Source: Bacillus sp. S3 (lineage in GTDB: Bacteria; Bacillota; Bacilli; Bacillales; Cytobacillaceae). Taken from it: a DNA stretch of 64,000 nucleotides. The notes below the pieces were generated by a model. It saw only the letters and a list, made by a program, of their open reading frames with translations, had not been told where the DNA came from and made no database searches. Where the stretch lies: NCBI RefSeq assembly GCF_005154805.1, contig NZ_CP039727.1:2229501-2293500 (forward strand), in the 5' to 3' direction. Position numbers and translations under genes: made by a program. Position 1 is the stretch's first letter; every line of letters starts with the position of its first letter. Below are positions 25,634 through 35,024 of the stretch, piece after piece.

Positions 25634-26414
25634 AAGATTTATCCTCTAACGATTTATCAAACTTTCTCCTTTCCTTTGGAGAAAGGTGCGCAGATAATTT
25701 CTTTTCGATTGCACTAGGTGAAAGTCCTTGAGAAATAGCAAGTAAGCCTTCAATAATTAGAAGTTTAATATCTTGTTCTTGCTTAGAAATTCGTTTTAAT
25801 TTATTGGATAGTGGATGCCATAATACATAACCAGAAAAGATACCGAGAAGGGTTGCAATAAATGCTGCTGAAATAGAATGGCCCAGTTTTTCAACATCAT
25901 TCAAATTTCCTAATGATGCAACAAGTCCAACTACAGCCCCAAGAACTCCAAGAGTAGGAGCATAAGTACCTGCCTGAGTAAAAATTAACGCACCCGTTTT
26001 GTGTCGCTTATCAACGGCGGCTACTTCATCCATTAACACTTCCTCAATGAATTCGTAATCATACCCATCAATGATCAATTCAAGTCCTTTTTGGAAAAAA
26101 GGATCTTTGGAATTGGCGGCCGTTTCTTCAAGTGCAAGGATCCCTTCTCTTTTCGCAATCCCTGCACATTCCACGAAAGCAGTAATTTGATCAGCCTTTG
26201 ATGGAATTTTTGGTTCAAAAAAAGCAATCCTAAAAAGGCTAGGGACTCTCTTCAATTCACTAAATGGAAAGGCGATCATGACTGCAGCGATTGTTCCACC
26301 GAAAATAATTAATAATGCAGCAGGATTGTTTAATGCAGTTAGGGAGGCACCTTTTAAAATCATTCCAAAACCTATCGCTAGTAAAGCTAACAAAATCCCA
26401 AAAATACTGGACAT
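25617..26414 (-). CDS. motA: Flagellar stator protein MotA
   Basis: A 265-aa stator A subunit with four membrane helices. Family motifs GMILKGASLTALNNPAALLI, FTQAGTYAPTLGVLGAVVGL and SAAFIATLLGIFSGYVLWHP are present. The ATG at 26414 follows GAAGGAG; a TTG five codons upstream overlaps that site and is rejected. With MotB it forms the torque-generating proton channel. It is transcribed as a separate two-gene operon. Confidence 0.94.
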   Translation of the reverse strand: MSSIFGILLALLAIGFGMILKGASLTALNNPAALLIIFGGTIAAVMIAFPFSELKRVPSLFRIAFFEPKIPSKADQITAFVECAGIAKREGILALEETAANSKDPFFQKGLELIIDGYDYEFIEEVLMDEVAAVDKRHKTGALIFTQAGTYAPTLGVLGAVVGLVASLGNLNDVEKLGHSISAAFIATLLGIFSGYVLWHPLSNKLKRISKQEQDIKLLIIEGLLAISQGLSPSAIEKKLSAHLSPKERRKFDKSLEDKSYEKSA

Positions 26415-26449
26415 TTTTTTCTCCTTCAAATCTTAAATTGTATATTGTC

Positions 26450-26478
26450 ATTTTACGTCAAACAATACCATTCGACAA
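26450..26478 (-). promoter_or_regulatory. Possible sigma-A promoter of motAB
   Basis: On the minus strand TTGTCG (26473-26478) is separated by 17 nt from TAAAAT (26450-26455), about 35 nt before the motA start. Both boxes are close to consensus. No sigma-D motif is apparent here. Confidence 0.45.
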
Positions 26479-26649
26479 TAAACTTTTTTGATAACTGGAT
26501 ATTTTGAACTGCTTATCAAAATAAAAAAATCCAAATTTCGATGAAATGAAGGAATGAATCAAGTATAATAAAAATAATAAAGTTATACCGCTTTAGAAGT
26601 AGATAGATTAAATAAAAACTCAATCCAGTACTTGCTAGTACTATTTTAA

Positions 26650-26676
26650 TTGACTCTAAACAAAAAATTCTATAAT
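26650..26676 (+). promoter_or_regulatory. Possible promoter of cheR-cheB
   Basis: TTGACT (26650-26655) and TATAAT (26671-26676) lie in the AT-rich 368-nt gap between motA and cheR. The spacer is only 15 nt, so the call is weak. Nothing else recognisable was seen in this gap. Confidence 0.35.
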
Positions 26677-26782
26677 TTTATTCTATTGGAATTTATTGTG
26701 TAAATAACTATTAATTGTAATCTTTGCTATATACTAAAGGCTTTTTTGCATTCAATACAAAAAGGCAGCATAGGGTGATAAC

Positions 26783-27625
26783 ATGCAAGAAAATGAACTA
26801 GTGAGATTAAGTCAAATGATTTACGACTACTGTGGATTGCATTATAAAGATCGTCTTTCTTCACTTAGAGAAAAAATTTCGAAGAGGGTTTTGGAGCTCG
26901 GAGTATCATGCGGTGAATATTGCTGCTACCTGCACCGAACTCCATCGGAATGGGAAGTTCTGGTGGAACTTTTAACGATTAATGAGACTTACTTCTATCG
27001 AGAAGAAGGTCAATTAAATGAGTGTTGTTCAATAATATTGCCGATGTTAAAAAAGGAAATAAGACACCGTCCAATTAGGATATGGAGTGCAGCTTGTTCC
27101 ACTGGCGAAGAGCCATACACACTTGCCATGCTGATTCAAGAGACAGGTAATTTTCCAATCGGAACAGTTGAGATAATTGGAACTGATATTAACAAAAAGG
27201 TAATTAATAAAGCCGAAAAGGGTTGGTATCATAAAAACTCATTTGCTTTTCGAAGAATTCCAGAACATCTTCTGAAAAAATATTTCAATGTTGAAGATGG
27301 AGGTTATCAAATTAATGCAACTATAAAAAGAATGGTTCGATTTCAAGAAGTAAATCTACTTAACAATAATGCAATTTCTGCATTAGGAGAAGTGGATATT
27401 ATCTTCTGCAGAAATGTTCTGATCTATTTTGATCATGAAACAATTAAAAGCGTAATTCGTATTTTACATAAGAATTTAAAGCCTAATGGGTACTTGTTTC
27501 TTGGACATGCTGAATCAATTACCGATTTGGCATTAGGCTTTCAAAAAGTAGACTCAACTAAGACTTTTTATTATCGAAAGGAACCTGATCAAGATGAAAC
27601 GCTTCGGAGTATTAGTGGTCGATGA
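26783..27625 (+). CDS. cheR: Chemotaxis protein methyltransferase
   Basis: CheR methylates glutamates of chemoreceptors using S-adenosylmethionine. The 280-aa product has the N-terminal helical domain and LTINETYFYRE, then the SAM-binding IWSAACSTGEEPYTLAM, IIGTDINKKVI, and DIIFCRNVLIYFD motif. Its end overlaps cheB by 32 nt, so the two adaptation enzymes are translationally coupled. Confidence 0.95.
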   Translation: MQENELVRLSQMIYDYCGLHYKDRLSSLREKISKRVLELGVSCGEYCCYLHRTPSEWEVLVELLTINETYFYREEGQLNECCSIILPMLKKEIRHRPIRIWSAACSTGEEPYTLAMLIQETGNFPIGTVEIIGTDINKKVINKAEKGWYHKNSFAFRRIPEHLLKKYFNVEDGGYQINATIKRMVRFQEVNLLNNNAISALGEVDIIFCRNVLIYFDHETIKSVIRILHKNLKPNGYLFLGHAESITDLALGFQKVDSTKTFYYRKEPDQDETLRSISGR

Positions 27626-28631
27626 CTCTGCTTTTATGAGAAGGGCAGTTAGTCAAATACTAGAGGAAGATCCTAAATTCATAGTGGTAGGAATCGCGAG
27701 GAATGGGAAAGAAGCGGTTGAAAAGGTTCAAAGGTTGAAGCCTGACATTGTTACTATGGACGTTGAAATGCCAGAGATGAATGGTATAAAGGCATTAGAG
27801 CAAATTATGAAGGTTTCTCCAGTTCCTATAGTAATGTTGAGTTCACATACAGGTGAGGGGGCCAAGGAAACATTACAATCTCTTGAGTTTGGGGCTGTGG
27901 ATTTCTTTTTAAAGGAAAATTTATTGAAGAATCCTTTAGATAAACATCAGACAACTGAGTTTTTACAGCGTTTAAGTGCGATTGTAAACGGAAAACTTCC
28001 ATCTATTGCACCTTATAAACAATCACAAACTAAAAAAGTAACAAAGAGAACTCAAGGAAAGTTTGAACTTTTATTTATCGGATGTTCTACCGGGGGACCT
28101 TCCGCATTACAAAAAATTCTTCCCTGTTTTCAGAAGGATTTTCCAATTCCTATTGTTGTTGCACAGCACATGCCACCAAAGTTTACAAAACCATTGGCCG
28201 ATAGAATGAATACACTGTGCAATTTAAAGGTAAGTGAAGCACAACATGGACAAGAATTATCAGCGGGCTCTGTTTATATTGCACCATCTGGTTATCAAAC
28301 ACGGTTAGAAAAACGGGATGATGAATCTATTGTTTTTAATATTGACCATCAAACAGATGATCAAGTTTTATATAAGCCTTGCATAGATATTACGCTATCC
28401 TCGGTTGCACCGATTTTTACTAACCGATTATTAGCCGTAATCTTAACTGGGATGGGAGCTGATGGAATGCAAGGGTGTGGTTTAGTAAAAAAATATGATG
28501 GTACCGTTTTAGTCGAAGCTGAGGAATCTTGTATTGTTTATGGAATGCCCAAATCGGTTTATGAAGCTGGTTATGCGGACGGGCAATACAAATTAACGCA
28601 AATGTATCAAGAAATTATTGCATTGATTTAA
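27594..28631 (+). CDS. cheB: Chemotaxis protein-glutamate methylesterase/deamidase
   Basis: A 345-aa two-domain protein. The receiver domain has Asp10-Asp11 and phospho-acceptor Asp56 (DIVTMDVEMPEMNG). The methylesterase has the catalytic Ser in FIGCSTGGPSAL, His in VAQHMPPKFT and Asp in LTGMGADGM. It removes methyl groups from MCPs when phosphorylated by CheA. A terminator follows it. Confidence 0.95.
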   Translation: MKRFGVLVVDDSAFMRRAVSQILEEDPKFIVVGIARNGKEAVEKVQRLKPDIVTMDVEMPEMNGIKALEQIMKVSPVPIVMLSSHTGEGAKETLQSLEFGAVDFFLKENLLKNPLDKHQTTEFLQRLSAIVNGKLPSIAPYKQSQTKKVTKRTQGKFELLFIGCSTGGPSALQKILPCFQKDFPIPIVVAQHMPPKFTKPLADRMNTLCNLKVSEAQHGQELSAGSVYIAPSGYQTRLEKRDDESIVFNIDHQTDDQVLYKPCIDITLSSVAPIFTNRLLAVILTGMGADGMQGCGLVKKYDGTVLVEAEESCIVYGMPKSVYEAGYADGQYKLTQMYQEIIALI

Positions 28632-28663
28632 TGAAGAATATACATTAATAATACTGGTGAAAA

Positions 28664-28697
28664 AGGTAGTGTTATAGGTACACTGCCTCTTTTATTT
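28664..28697 (+). terminator. Terminator after cheB
   Basis: AGGTAGTG (28664-28671) pairs with CACTGCCT (28681-28688, one G-U pair) and is followed by a T-rich tail. Confidence 0.75.
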
Positions 28698-28785
28698 TGA
28701 TCAAAAAACAATCAATATACATAATTAGGAAACATTTTGATAAAAAAGAGAGGGATATAATTTTATTTTTTATATGAAAAATGTC

Positions 28786-28814
28786 ATGACGAAAAAAAAA
28801 CTATAGGTTATAAT
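28786..28814 (+). promoter_or_regulatory. Probable sigma-A promoter of the fliK operon
   Basis: ATGACG (28786-28791), 17 nt, TATAAT (28809-28814), located 42 nt before the fliK start. The -10 box is perfect and the -35 box matches four of six positions. Confidence 0.5.
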
Positions 28815-28856
28815 TTAGATTAATTGAGTTTGTTTTCTTTAAGAGGGGGTAAGTGT

Positions 28857-31800
28857 TTGGATGTCAGTCAAAATTCAATCAAAATAAATCAAACATTTCA
28901 AGTTGATGGTAGAAAGCCAAAATTAGGATTACAGCCTGAGACACCAACAATACCCTTTAATCAGATATTTTCCCTATTTACTACTTTGGATAAATCTATT
29001 GAAACGGAGTTGAACCCGGGAATCATTTCTGGAAATTTGCCAGTAAATCGATTAAATGGTAATCAACAGAGCGGAATGATACAGGAAAACGTTGATCTGA
29101 AGCATTTAGAAAACATTTTAATATCATGGGCTGCTGAAATCCAGCAAGAACACTTGTCATCAGAAATAAGCACTAAAAATACCCAACCAGATGGGTCTTT
29201 GGTCAATAATTTAAATAATGACATTGAATCTATTCCTTTAGACCTAGATAATTTGAAAGAAACGCTGTTTGAATGGTTAAGTACTATTGACAGTGGTAAT
29301 CAAACACCAAAACTAAATGTAGTACAATGGATGCTTCCTATTATACAAATGGTTAATAAGGCAGATTCTTCAGGAAATCAAATTGATAATTCTGTTGTTA
29401 ATGTAGAAGGGCTTCAGGAGATTTTAAAACAGTCTTTAACAAGTGGAATATTCGATAAATATAGTAACAGTTCTGCATCGACATCTAGTTTAATCACTAA
29501 AGAACATAACGTATTGAATCCAAATCCACCATTGGAAACGAACAAAGGCAACCTTAATTCGTGGCAAAATTCAAATCAGTTTTTACCTTCCGCTCAAATG
29601 AGTACCGAAAATAATGTAAAAACAATTGATAAAACCTTAATAATAGAGGATAAACCAAAGGAAGTTCCTGCATTGGGGATAGGGTCTGGAGATCAAGAGC
29701 AGATTACAACTCTTCCCGTTCCGAAAATTGCAGCCGTTGTTAGTAAGATGCTTACTAGTTTTGTTAGAGGAGAAAATGGTTTGACCCAAGAAACGAAAGC
29801 GGATTTTCTACTGCATGTTGAATCTGCGGGGTTAATCAAAATAGATTTTGTTTCAAAGCAAGATGAAATTTCGGGGCAGATTATTGCTGATACACCTCTG
29901 GGGAAAGAAATACTTGAAGGCCAGCTTGAGCCAATTAAACGGGAGTTACAGCAGAAGGGGATAAACATAGAAAAGCTGGTTCTAGATATTGTGCAACGAG
30001 AAATTATTTTAGAACAGCCTGTGAATAGCCAACATAATGGAATGGTTAGTAATCTTGTGGCCGATCATCAACAAGGTATAAATATCCCTAATCAAGGATT
30101 GATAAATCAACAGCCTAAAGAAGTAATGAGTACTGACCAAAACTCAAGGTCCTATCAACAAGATATTCATAATTCTTTGATGGATTATTCAACAATCGAT
30201 ATTCTTGGAAAAAGCAATAGTATTGGAAATATTTCGCCAATACTGGATCCTCCTGCCCAAGTGGGAGAAGGATTAATAAACAAATCATTAATAAGGGTGA
30301 ACCAACTTTTTGTTGATGAATTAAGCTTAAGCCGAATAAACGCAGCTACAGGTCCACAACAGCCTTTACTAGCAGTTTCTGAATTTGTTCCAGAAGTAAG
30401 TGCTTGGATTGAACGGAAAATAAGTGCTACTCCTTTCCAGGATGTAGAAGCGAATGCTAAATACACTTTAACACCAGAGTCACTTGGGAACATTGACATC
30501 AACATTGTTTTACAGGATGATCGATTATCAGCGGAAATAATAACTTTCACACCACAGGCAACAGATGTGTTGAATCGTCAATTGTATAGATTGCAAGGGG
30601 GATTACAACAAAGTGGAGTAAATGTTGAAACGATAAATATTGTTCAACGGAATGTACCTATCCAAAATCCATCTGGTTGGCAACAGGATTTAAATTTACA
30701 AACACAGAGCCAAAACAACCTCAACAATTTCGCTGCAGAAACCAGCCAGTTGAATGGAAATATAAGGACAACCCAGATGAATCAACTAGATTTCAATTTG
30801 CTAAAACCGGAAATCTTACAATTGAATGGAAAGACTATAGAATCCGAAATTAATCAATGGAATTCAAAGACGATGGCAATAAAACCTACTCTTAATATTA
30901 TGGATCTTACTAAGACCGTCCCATCACCAAATCTTTGGATTGGAAATATAGGTAAAGAATTTTCATCGATACCTTTCTTAGGTACAATTCCTACTATAGA
31001 AAAGACGCTTCTAACTGTTAGTAACCAACAAGTGGGTAACCAAGTAAATTTGGAAGCCAGTAAAAGTGGCAACCAAAATTTTCAGGAAGTGATGGCTGGA
31101 AACACGTCGATTATTAATCAAGTAAGCGTATCTGAATTTGTTCCGGAAATAGCAAATTGGATTAATCGAAATGTAACGCTAATACCTGAACAAAAGAGTG
31201 TGTTCAGGGGGACATTCTCATTAATTCCCAGCGACTTTGGCAATGTTGAAATCAACGTTACTACTGAGTATGGCCAAGTTGCAGCGCAAATGATTATTGA
31301 CACACCGTTAATAAAAGATACCCTTGATTCTCAGTTACCGCAACTGAAACATGGATTGCAGCAACACGGGTTAACCCTTGAAAAACTTGATATCGTGTAT
31401 ACTGATTTGCCAATACAAAATACAGAGAAGGTAGACCCAGAAGTTAACGATTGGAATCCAGAAACTTTACAACAAAATGGTGCAAACAAACTTGCAAATG
31501 ATGTGCAGCAAGATGTTAGAATGATGAGTCCAAAGGAAATAAATCCGAACGGATCCTTACATAAGCAGGACGATATTCATCATATTAATGGACGAAATTG
31601 GGAGAGAATCCACCAAAGTGAACCTATTCAAAAGCAGCAGATAAGCAGAGGGGATTTCTCGTCAATTCTAATGGAAAATGGGCAGTCTGCTCAATTAATG
31701 GGTTCGAATCAAGTTAATCAATCTATTAATCTATCTGGACAGTCCCTTAATCAAGATGTGAATAAATTAGACTCACCTGTCCTTGTTACAGATCGGGCAA

Positions 31801-32432
31801 GTTCTAAAGGCATCAGTTCCGGAAATACTGATATTCCTACAAAAACCGAAAATGGAAGTGTCAAAAATGATTTGGTACATTTGGGCATCCCTATATCGCA
31901 AGCTGCTGTAAGCCAACATGAAACAGAGACAATTCAAAGGCTTCCAATGGCTTCAATACGAGAAGTTAGTAGCTGGATCGGCCAACATATTAGATTAACA
32001 TCTGTTCAGGAAGGTACAACGGAGGCAAAATTTTCATTAACCCCGGAACATCTGGGGCATATCGAGATTAAAATTTCTTCTCATCAAGGTCAAATAACCG
32101 CACAAATTTTTACTGAAACATCACTGGCTATGGAATCACTAGAGGGTCAGTTGCACCAATTAAAGCAGGCATTGCAGCAACTGGGGTTAAATATACAAAA
32201 ATTAGAGGTTATTCAACAGCCTTTTACATCGACAGATATAACTCAAACAAATCCGACATTCTCTCAAGGGGGATTTCATTCATCTCAGGAACAACGCTCC
32301 CAATCCTTAACACGGAATGGAATAAAAAAGCAAAAAGATGATGAGCAAATGGAAATTGAAAGGGAAACCCCAGCTATTCCATACAGGGGTTCTGCTTCAA
32401 AGTCTTCTTCAAATATTGATTTTACAGCCTAG
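28857..32432 (+). CDS. fliK: Giant FliK-like hook-length control protein with four C-terminal-type domains
   Basis: FliK measures hook length and switches the export substrate through its C-terminal Flg_hook domain. Here four related domains are visible, at about residues 286-384, 506-602, 757-856 and 1031-1124. Each has an entry helix, a beta pattern (SLTPEHLGHIEIKISSHQGQ in copy 4; TLTPESLGNIDINIVLQDDR in copy 2) and a closing helix with LQQxGLN/V-like ends. Copy 4 is closest to the usual form. Linkers are Gln/Asn-rich. Length is 1191 aa, versus about 400-500 normally. TTG 28857 is chosen because GAGGGGGT ends 7-8 nt upstream. It is followed by flgD and flgE, the usual neighbours. Confidence 0.88.
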   Translation: MDVSQNSIKINQTFQVDGRKPKLGLQPETPTIPFNQIFSLFTTLDKSIETELNPGIISGNLPVNRLNGNQQSGMIQENVDLKHLENILISWAAEIQQEHLSSEISTKNTQPDGSLVNNLNNDIESIPLDLDNLKETLFEWLSTIDSGNQTPKLNVVQWMLPIIQMVNKADSSGNQIDNSVVNVEGLQEILKQSLTSGIFDKYSNSSASTSSLITKEHNVLNPNPPLETNKGNLNSWQNSNQFLPSAQMSTENNVKTIDKTLIIEDKPKEVPALGIGSGDQEQITTLPVPKIAAVVSKMLTSFVRGENGLTQETKADFLLHVESAGLIKIDFVSKQDEISGQIIADTPLGKEILEGQLEPIKRELQQKGINIEKLVLDIVQREIILEQPVNSQHNGMVSNLVADHQQGINIPNQGLINQQPKEVMSTDQNSRSYQQDIHNSLMDYSTIDILGKSNSIGNISPILDPPAQVGEGLINKSLIRVNQLFVDELSLSRINAATGPQQPLLAVSEFVPEVSAWIERKISATPFQDVEANAKYTLTPESLGNIDINIVLQDDRLSAEIITFTPQATDVLNRQLYRLQGGLQQSGVNVETINIVQRNVPIQNPSGWQQDLNLQTQSQNNLNNFAAETSQLNGNIRTTQMNQLDFNLLKPEILQLNGKTIESEINQWNSKTMAIKPTLNIMDLTKTVPSPNLWIGNIGKEFSSIPFLGTIPTIEKTLLTVSNQQVGNQVNLEASKSGNQNFQEVMAGNTSIINQVSVSEFVPEIANWINRNVTLIPEQKSVFRGTFSLIPSDFGNVEINVTTEYGQVAAQMIIDTPLIKDTLDSQLPQLKHGLQQHGLTLEKLDIVYTDLPIQNTEKVDPEVNDWNPETLQQNGANKLANDVQQDVRMMSPKEINPNGSLHKQDDIHHINGRNWERIHQSEPIQKQQISRGDFSSILMENGQSAQLMGSNQVNQSINLSGQSLNQDVNKLDSPVLVTDRASSKGISSGNTDIPTKTENGSVKNDLVHLGIPISQAAVSQHETETIQRLPMASIREVSSWIGQHIRLTSVQEGTTEAKFSLTPEHLGHIEIKISSHQGQITAQIFTETSLAMESLEGQLHQLKQALQQLGLNIQKLEVIQQPFTSTDITQTNPTFSQGGFHSSQEQRSQSLTRNGIKKQKDDEQMEIERETPAIPYRGSASKSSSNIDFTA

Positions 32433-32448
32433 AAAGGAGCTTAGAGTC

Positions 32449-32889
32449 TTGAGTTGGGTAAATATTGATCATGCTGCAAAAAGTAATTCGATTTTCAATA
32501 ATGTTAAGCCCTTCGAACAAAAAAGTTCATTGGGAAAGGATGACTTTCTTAAAATTCTTGTAACTCAGTTATCAAATCAGGATCCGACTAATCCCGTTCA
32601 AGATAAGGATTTTATCGCTCAGATGGCAACCTTTAGTTCACTTGAGCAAATGACGAATTTAAATAGGTCATTTGAAAAATTCTCCAGCCAACAAATAAGC
32701 CAGCATGCTGCTGTAATTGGCAAAGAAATCAGTTGGTTAGAGAGTGACCAAGGGTTCATTTCGACTAAAAATGGCATGGTTAATGGGATATCAATGGAAA
32801 ACGGCAACTATTTTTATATGGTAGGGGATAAAAAAATCCCGATGGAAAATGTGATTGAAATGAAGCAAACAACAACCGAATCTAAATAA
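32449..32889 (+). CDS. flgD: Flagellar hook-capping protein
   Basis: FlgD forms the scaffold cap for hook polymerisation. The 146-aa product has the typical SSLGKDDFLKILVTQLSNQD, PTNPVQDKDFIAQMATFSSL and EQMTNLN motif of the N-terminal FlgD domain, and no large C-terminal fold, as in other Bacilli. The frame extends upstream into fliK, but TTG 32449 with AAGGAG 9 nt upstream is the credible start. Confidence 0.9.
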   Translation: MSWVNIDHAAKSNSIFNNVKPFEQKSSLGKDDFLKILVTQLSNQDPTNPVQDKDFIAQMATFSSLEQMTNLNRSFEKFSSQQISQHAAVIGKEISWLESDQGFISTKNGMVNGISMENGNYFYMVGDKKIPMENVIEMKQTTTESK

Positions 32890-32911
32890 TCGATGAGAAG
32901 AGGAATAAATA

Positions 32912-33883
32912 ATGTTAAAATCATTATACTCCGGGGTTTCTGGAATGAAAGGTTTTCAAACAAAGATGGATGTCATCGGAAATAATATTGCCAATGTCAA
33001 TACAGTTGGATTCAAAAAGAGCCGGGTTGTATTTCAAGATATTATCAGCCAAAATATTAAGGGAGCCACTCCACCTTCCGACACGCGCGGCGGGGTCAAT
33101 CCAATGCAAATTGGTCTTGGATCAAAGATAGGGGCTATTGATAATGTCCATACACCAGGTAGTCCAATGTCAACCAATATTGGATCAGATTTAGCGATTG
33201 ATGGAGATGCTTTTTTTGTAGTATCACCGGATTCTGCATCTTCAGGTGCATCCCTTGATAATATGCCAACATATTTGACAAAGGCAGGCAACTTTTCATT
33301 GGATGCAGATGGTTACTTAGTTAATTCTAATGGTTTTTTTGTTACAGGGGTAACAAGTAATATTGATACACCAGTAAAACCTGAAGATTATGCAAAAGTA
33401 AAAATTAAAATTAATGAAGATGAACTAGTAACTCCCGAGTCACTTAAATTTGTTTCTTATTCAGTAGATTCAAATGGAAATATTAACGTTGTACGTGAGG
33501 ATGGTGCTAGCGGGAAGTTAGCATTTGATGGGACCAAATATTACCTAGCTACTCCGGCCAGTGACCAAAAACAGGTTATCTCACTAGGTACGGCTGTGGT
33601 TCCGAATCCGGCTGGATTGAAAAAAATCGGTAATACGCTGTTCGAGGTTACCGCCAACGCCATTACAGATGATCCTAATACCACAGGAAACGAGCCTGTA
33701 ATAGGCCGTATCGCTGATATTAGAGGCGGTCAAATGAACTCCGGTATGCTTGAAATGTCAAACGTTGATTTAACTGAAGAATTTACTGAAATGATCATTG
33801 CTCAGCGTGGATTCCAAGCTAACTCTAGAACCATTACAACTTCAGATTCTATTTTAGAGGAAATTGTAAACTTAAAACGGTAA
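32912..33883 (+). CDS. flgE: Flagellar hook protein
   Basis: A 323-aa flagellar axial protein. The N-terminal rod signature is SLYSGVSGMKGFQTKMDVIG followed by NNIANVNTVGFKKSR. The C-terminus has NVDLTEEFTEMIIAQRGFQA and a coiled-coil end. Position after flgD supports hook protein FlgE rather than FlgG. It is longer than the 264-aa B. subtilis protein, with the extra length in the variable middle. Confidence 0.93.
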   Translation: MLKSLYSGVSGMKGFQTKMDVIGNNIANVNTVGFKKSRVVFQDIISQNIKGATPPSDTRGGVNPMQIGLGSKIGAIDNVHTPGSPMSTNIGSDLAIDGDAFFVVSPDSASSGASLDNMPTYLTKAGNFSLDADGYLVNSNGFFVTGVTSNIDTPVKPEDYAKVKIKINEDELVTPESLKFVSYSVDSNGNINVVREDGASGKLAFDGTKYYLATPASDQKQVISLGTAVVPNPAGLKKIGNTLFEVTANAITDDPNTTGNEPVIGRIADIRGGQMNSGMLEMSNVDLTEEFTEMIIAQRGFQANSRTITTSDSILEEIVNLKR

Positions 33884-34048
33884 GTAAATAATAGATAAAT
33901 TCAATTATTTCCCTTCATTAAAAGTCAGGAGGAGGCAAACGGGATCTATCTCGAATGACCCTCTTTTCTTTTTCATTGAGAAGTGGAACTCTTACGTAGT
34001 TTCAATACTTGATTCTATAGCTCAGGGAAGAGTTAGGGGGAAGGCCTT

Positions 34049-35023
34049 TTGGCAGATGTATTATCGCAGCAAGAAATCGATGCCCTTTTATCCGCACTAA
34101 ATAGTGGGGAAATACAAGCATCAGATGTTAAAGAAGAAAAGCGCAAAGTAAAAGTTTACGATTTCAAACATGCGATGCGCTACTCCAAGGAGCAATTGCG
34201 CAGCATTACACGAATTCATGAGAACTTTACTAGACTTTTGGCGTCTGATCTTTCAACGCAGCTCAGAACTTTTGTTCAAATTGAAATTGATTTGGTGGAA
34301 CAGGTGAATTACCATGAATTTATTGCCTCAATCCCGTCAAGAACGATTTTGAATGTTTTTGAAGTAAAACCAATGGATGGAAAAATGGTGATGGAAATCA
34401 ACCCTCAAGTAGCCTATGCTGTGCTTGAAAGAATGTTGGGTGGACAAGGGGACCCAGCTGAACGAGAGGGAGCATTGACTGAAATCGAATCAGTGCTTAT
34501 TCAAAAGGTTTTTGCCAAATCATTTGATATGTATCATGAAGTATGGAAAGGTGTCGAAACCATCCAGGTGAAATGGGAAGGAATCGAATCAAACCCGCAA
34601 TTTTTACAAATTGCTTCACCCAATGAAACCGTGATTGTCATTGCTTTTCGTACTATTATCGGGGAAACGACAGGTCGGATGACTTTATGTCTTCCACACT
34701 TAATTGTTGAGCCAATGCTGCCTAATTTAACTACGCACCAATGGTTATCTACAATGTCAAAATCGAATGTTCCACAGCAGGATAAAATCAAACAAAACTT
34801 GGACATCGTACCAATATCCATTATTGCCGAACTTGGGAGAGCAAAGCTTCCTGTTTCTGATTTACTAAACCTGCAAATTGGCGATGTTATCGGAATTGAC
34901 GTTGGGAAATTGCAAGTTAAAATAGATCAATTGACAAGGTTCATAGGAAATCCAGGTCTCCTTAACGGTCATTATGCTGTTCAGATTGACCAAGTAATCG
35001 ATTCTGAAGGAGATGATGTATAA
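34049..35023 (+). CDS. fliM: Flagellar motor switch protein FliM
   Basis: A 324-aa C-ring protein. The N-terminal CheY-P-binding peptide LSQQEIDALLSAL is intact, then the CheC-like middle domain and a C-terminal SpoA domain (ELGRAKLPVSDLLNLQIGDV). TTG start with AGGGGGAAGG upstream. FliL, which normally lies between flgE and fliM in B. subtilis, is absent from the 165-nt gap. Confidence 0.95.
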   Translation: MADVLSQQEIDALLSALNSGEIQASDVKEEKRKVKVYDFKHAMRYSKEQLRSITRIHENFTRLLASDLSTQLRTFVQIEIDLVEQVNYHEFIASIPSRTILNVFEVKPMDGKMVMEINPQVAYAVLERMLGGQGDPAEREGALTEIESVLIQKVFAKSFDMYHEVWKGVETIQVKWEGIESNPQFLQIASPNETVIVIAFRTIIGETTGRMTLCLPHLIVEPMLPNLTTHQWLSTMSKSNVPQQDKIKQNLDIVPISIIAELGRAKLPVSDLLNLQIGDVIGIDVGKLQVKIDQLTRFIGNPGLLNGHYAVQIDQVIDSEGDDV

Positions 35024-35024
35024 G

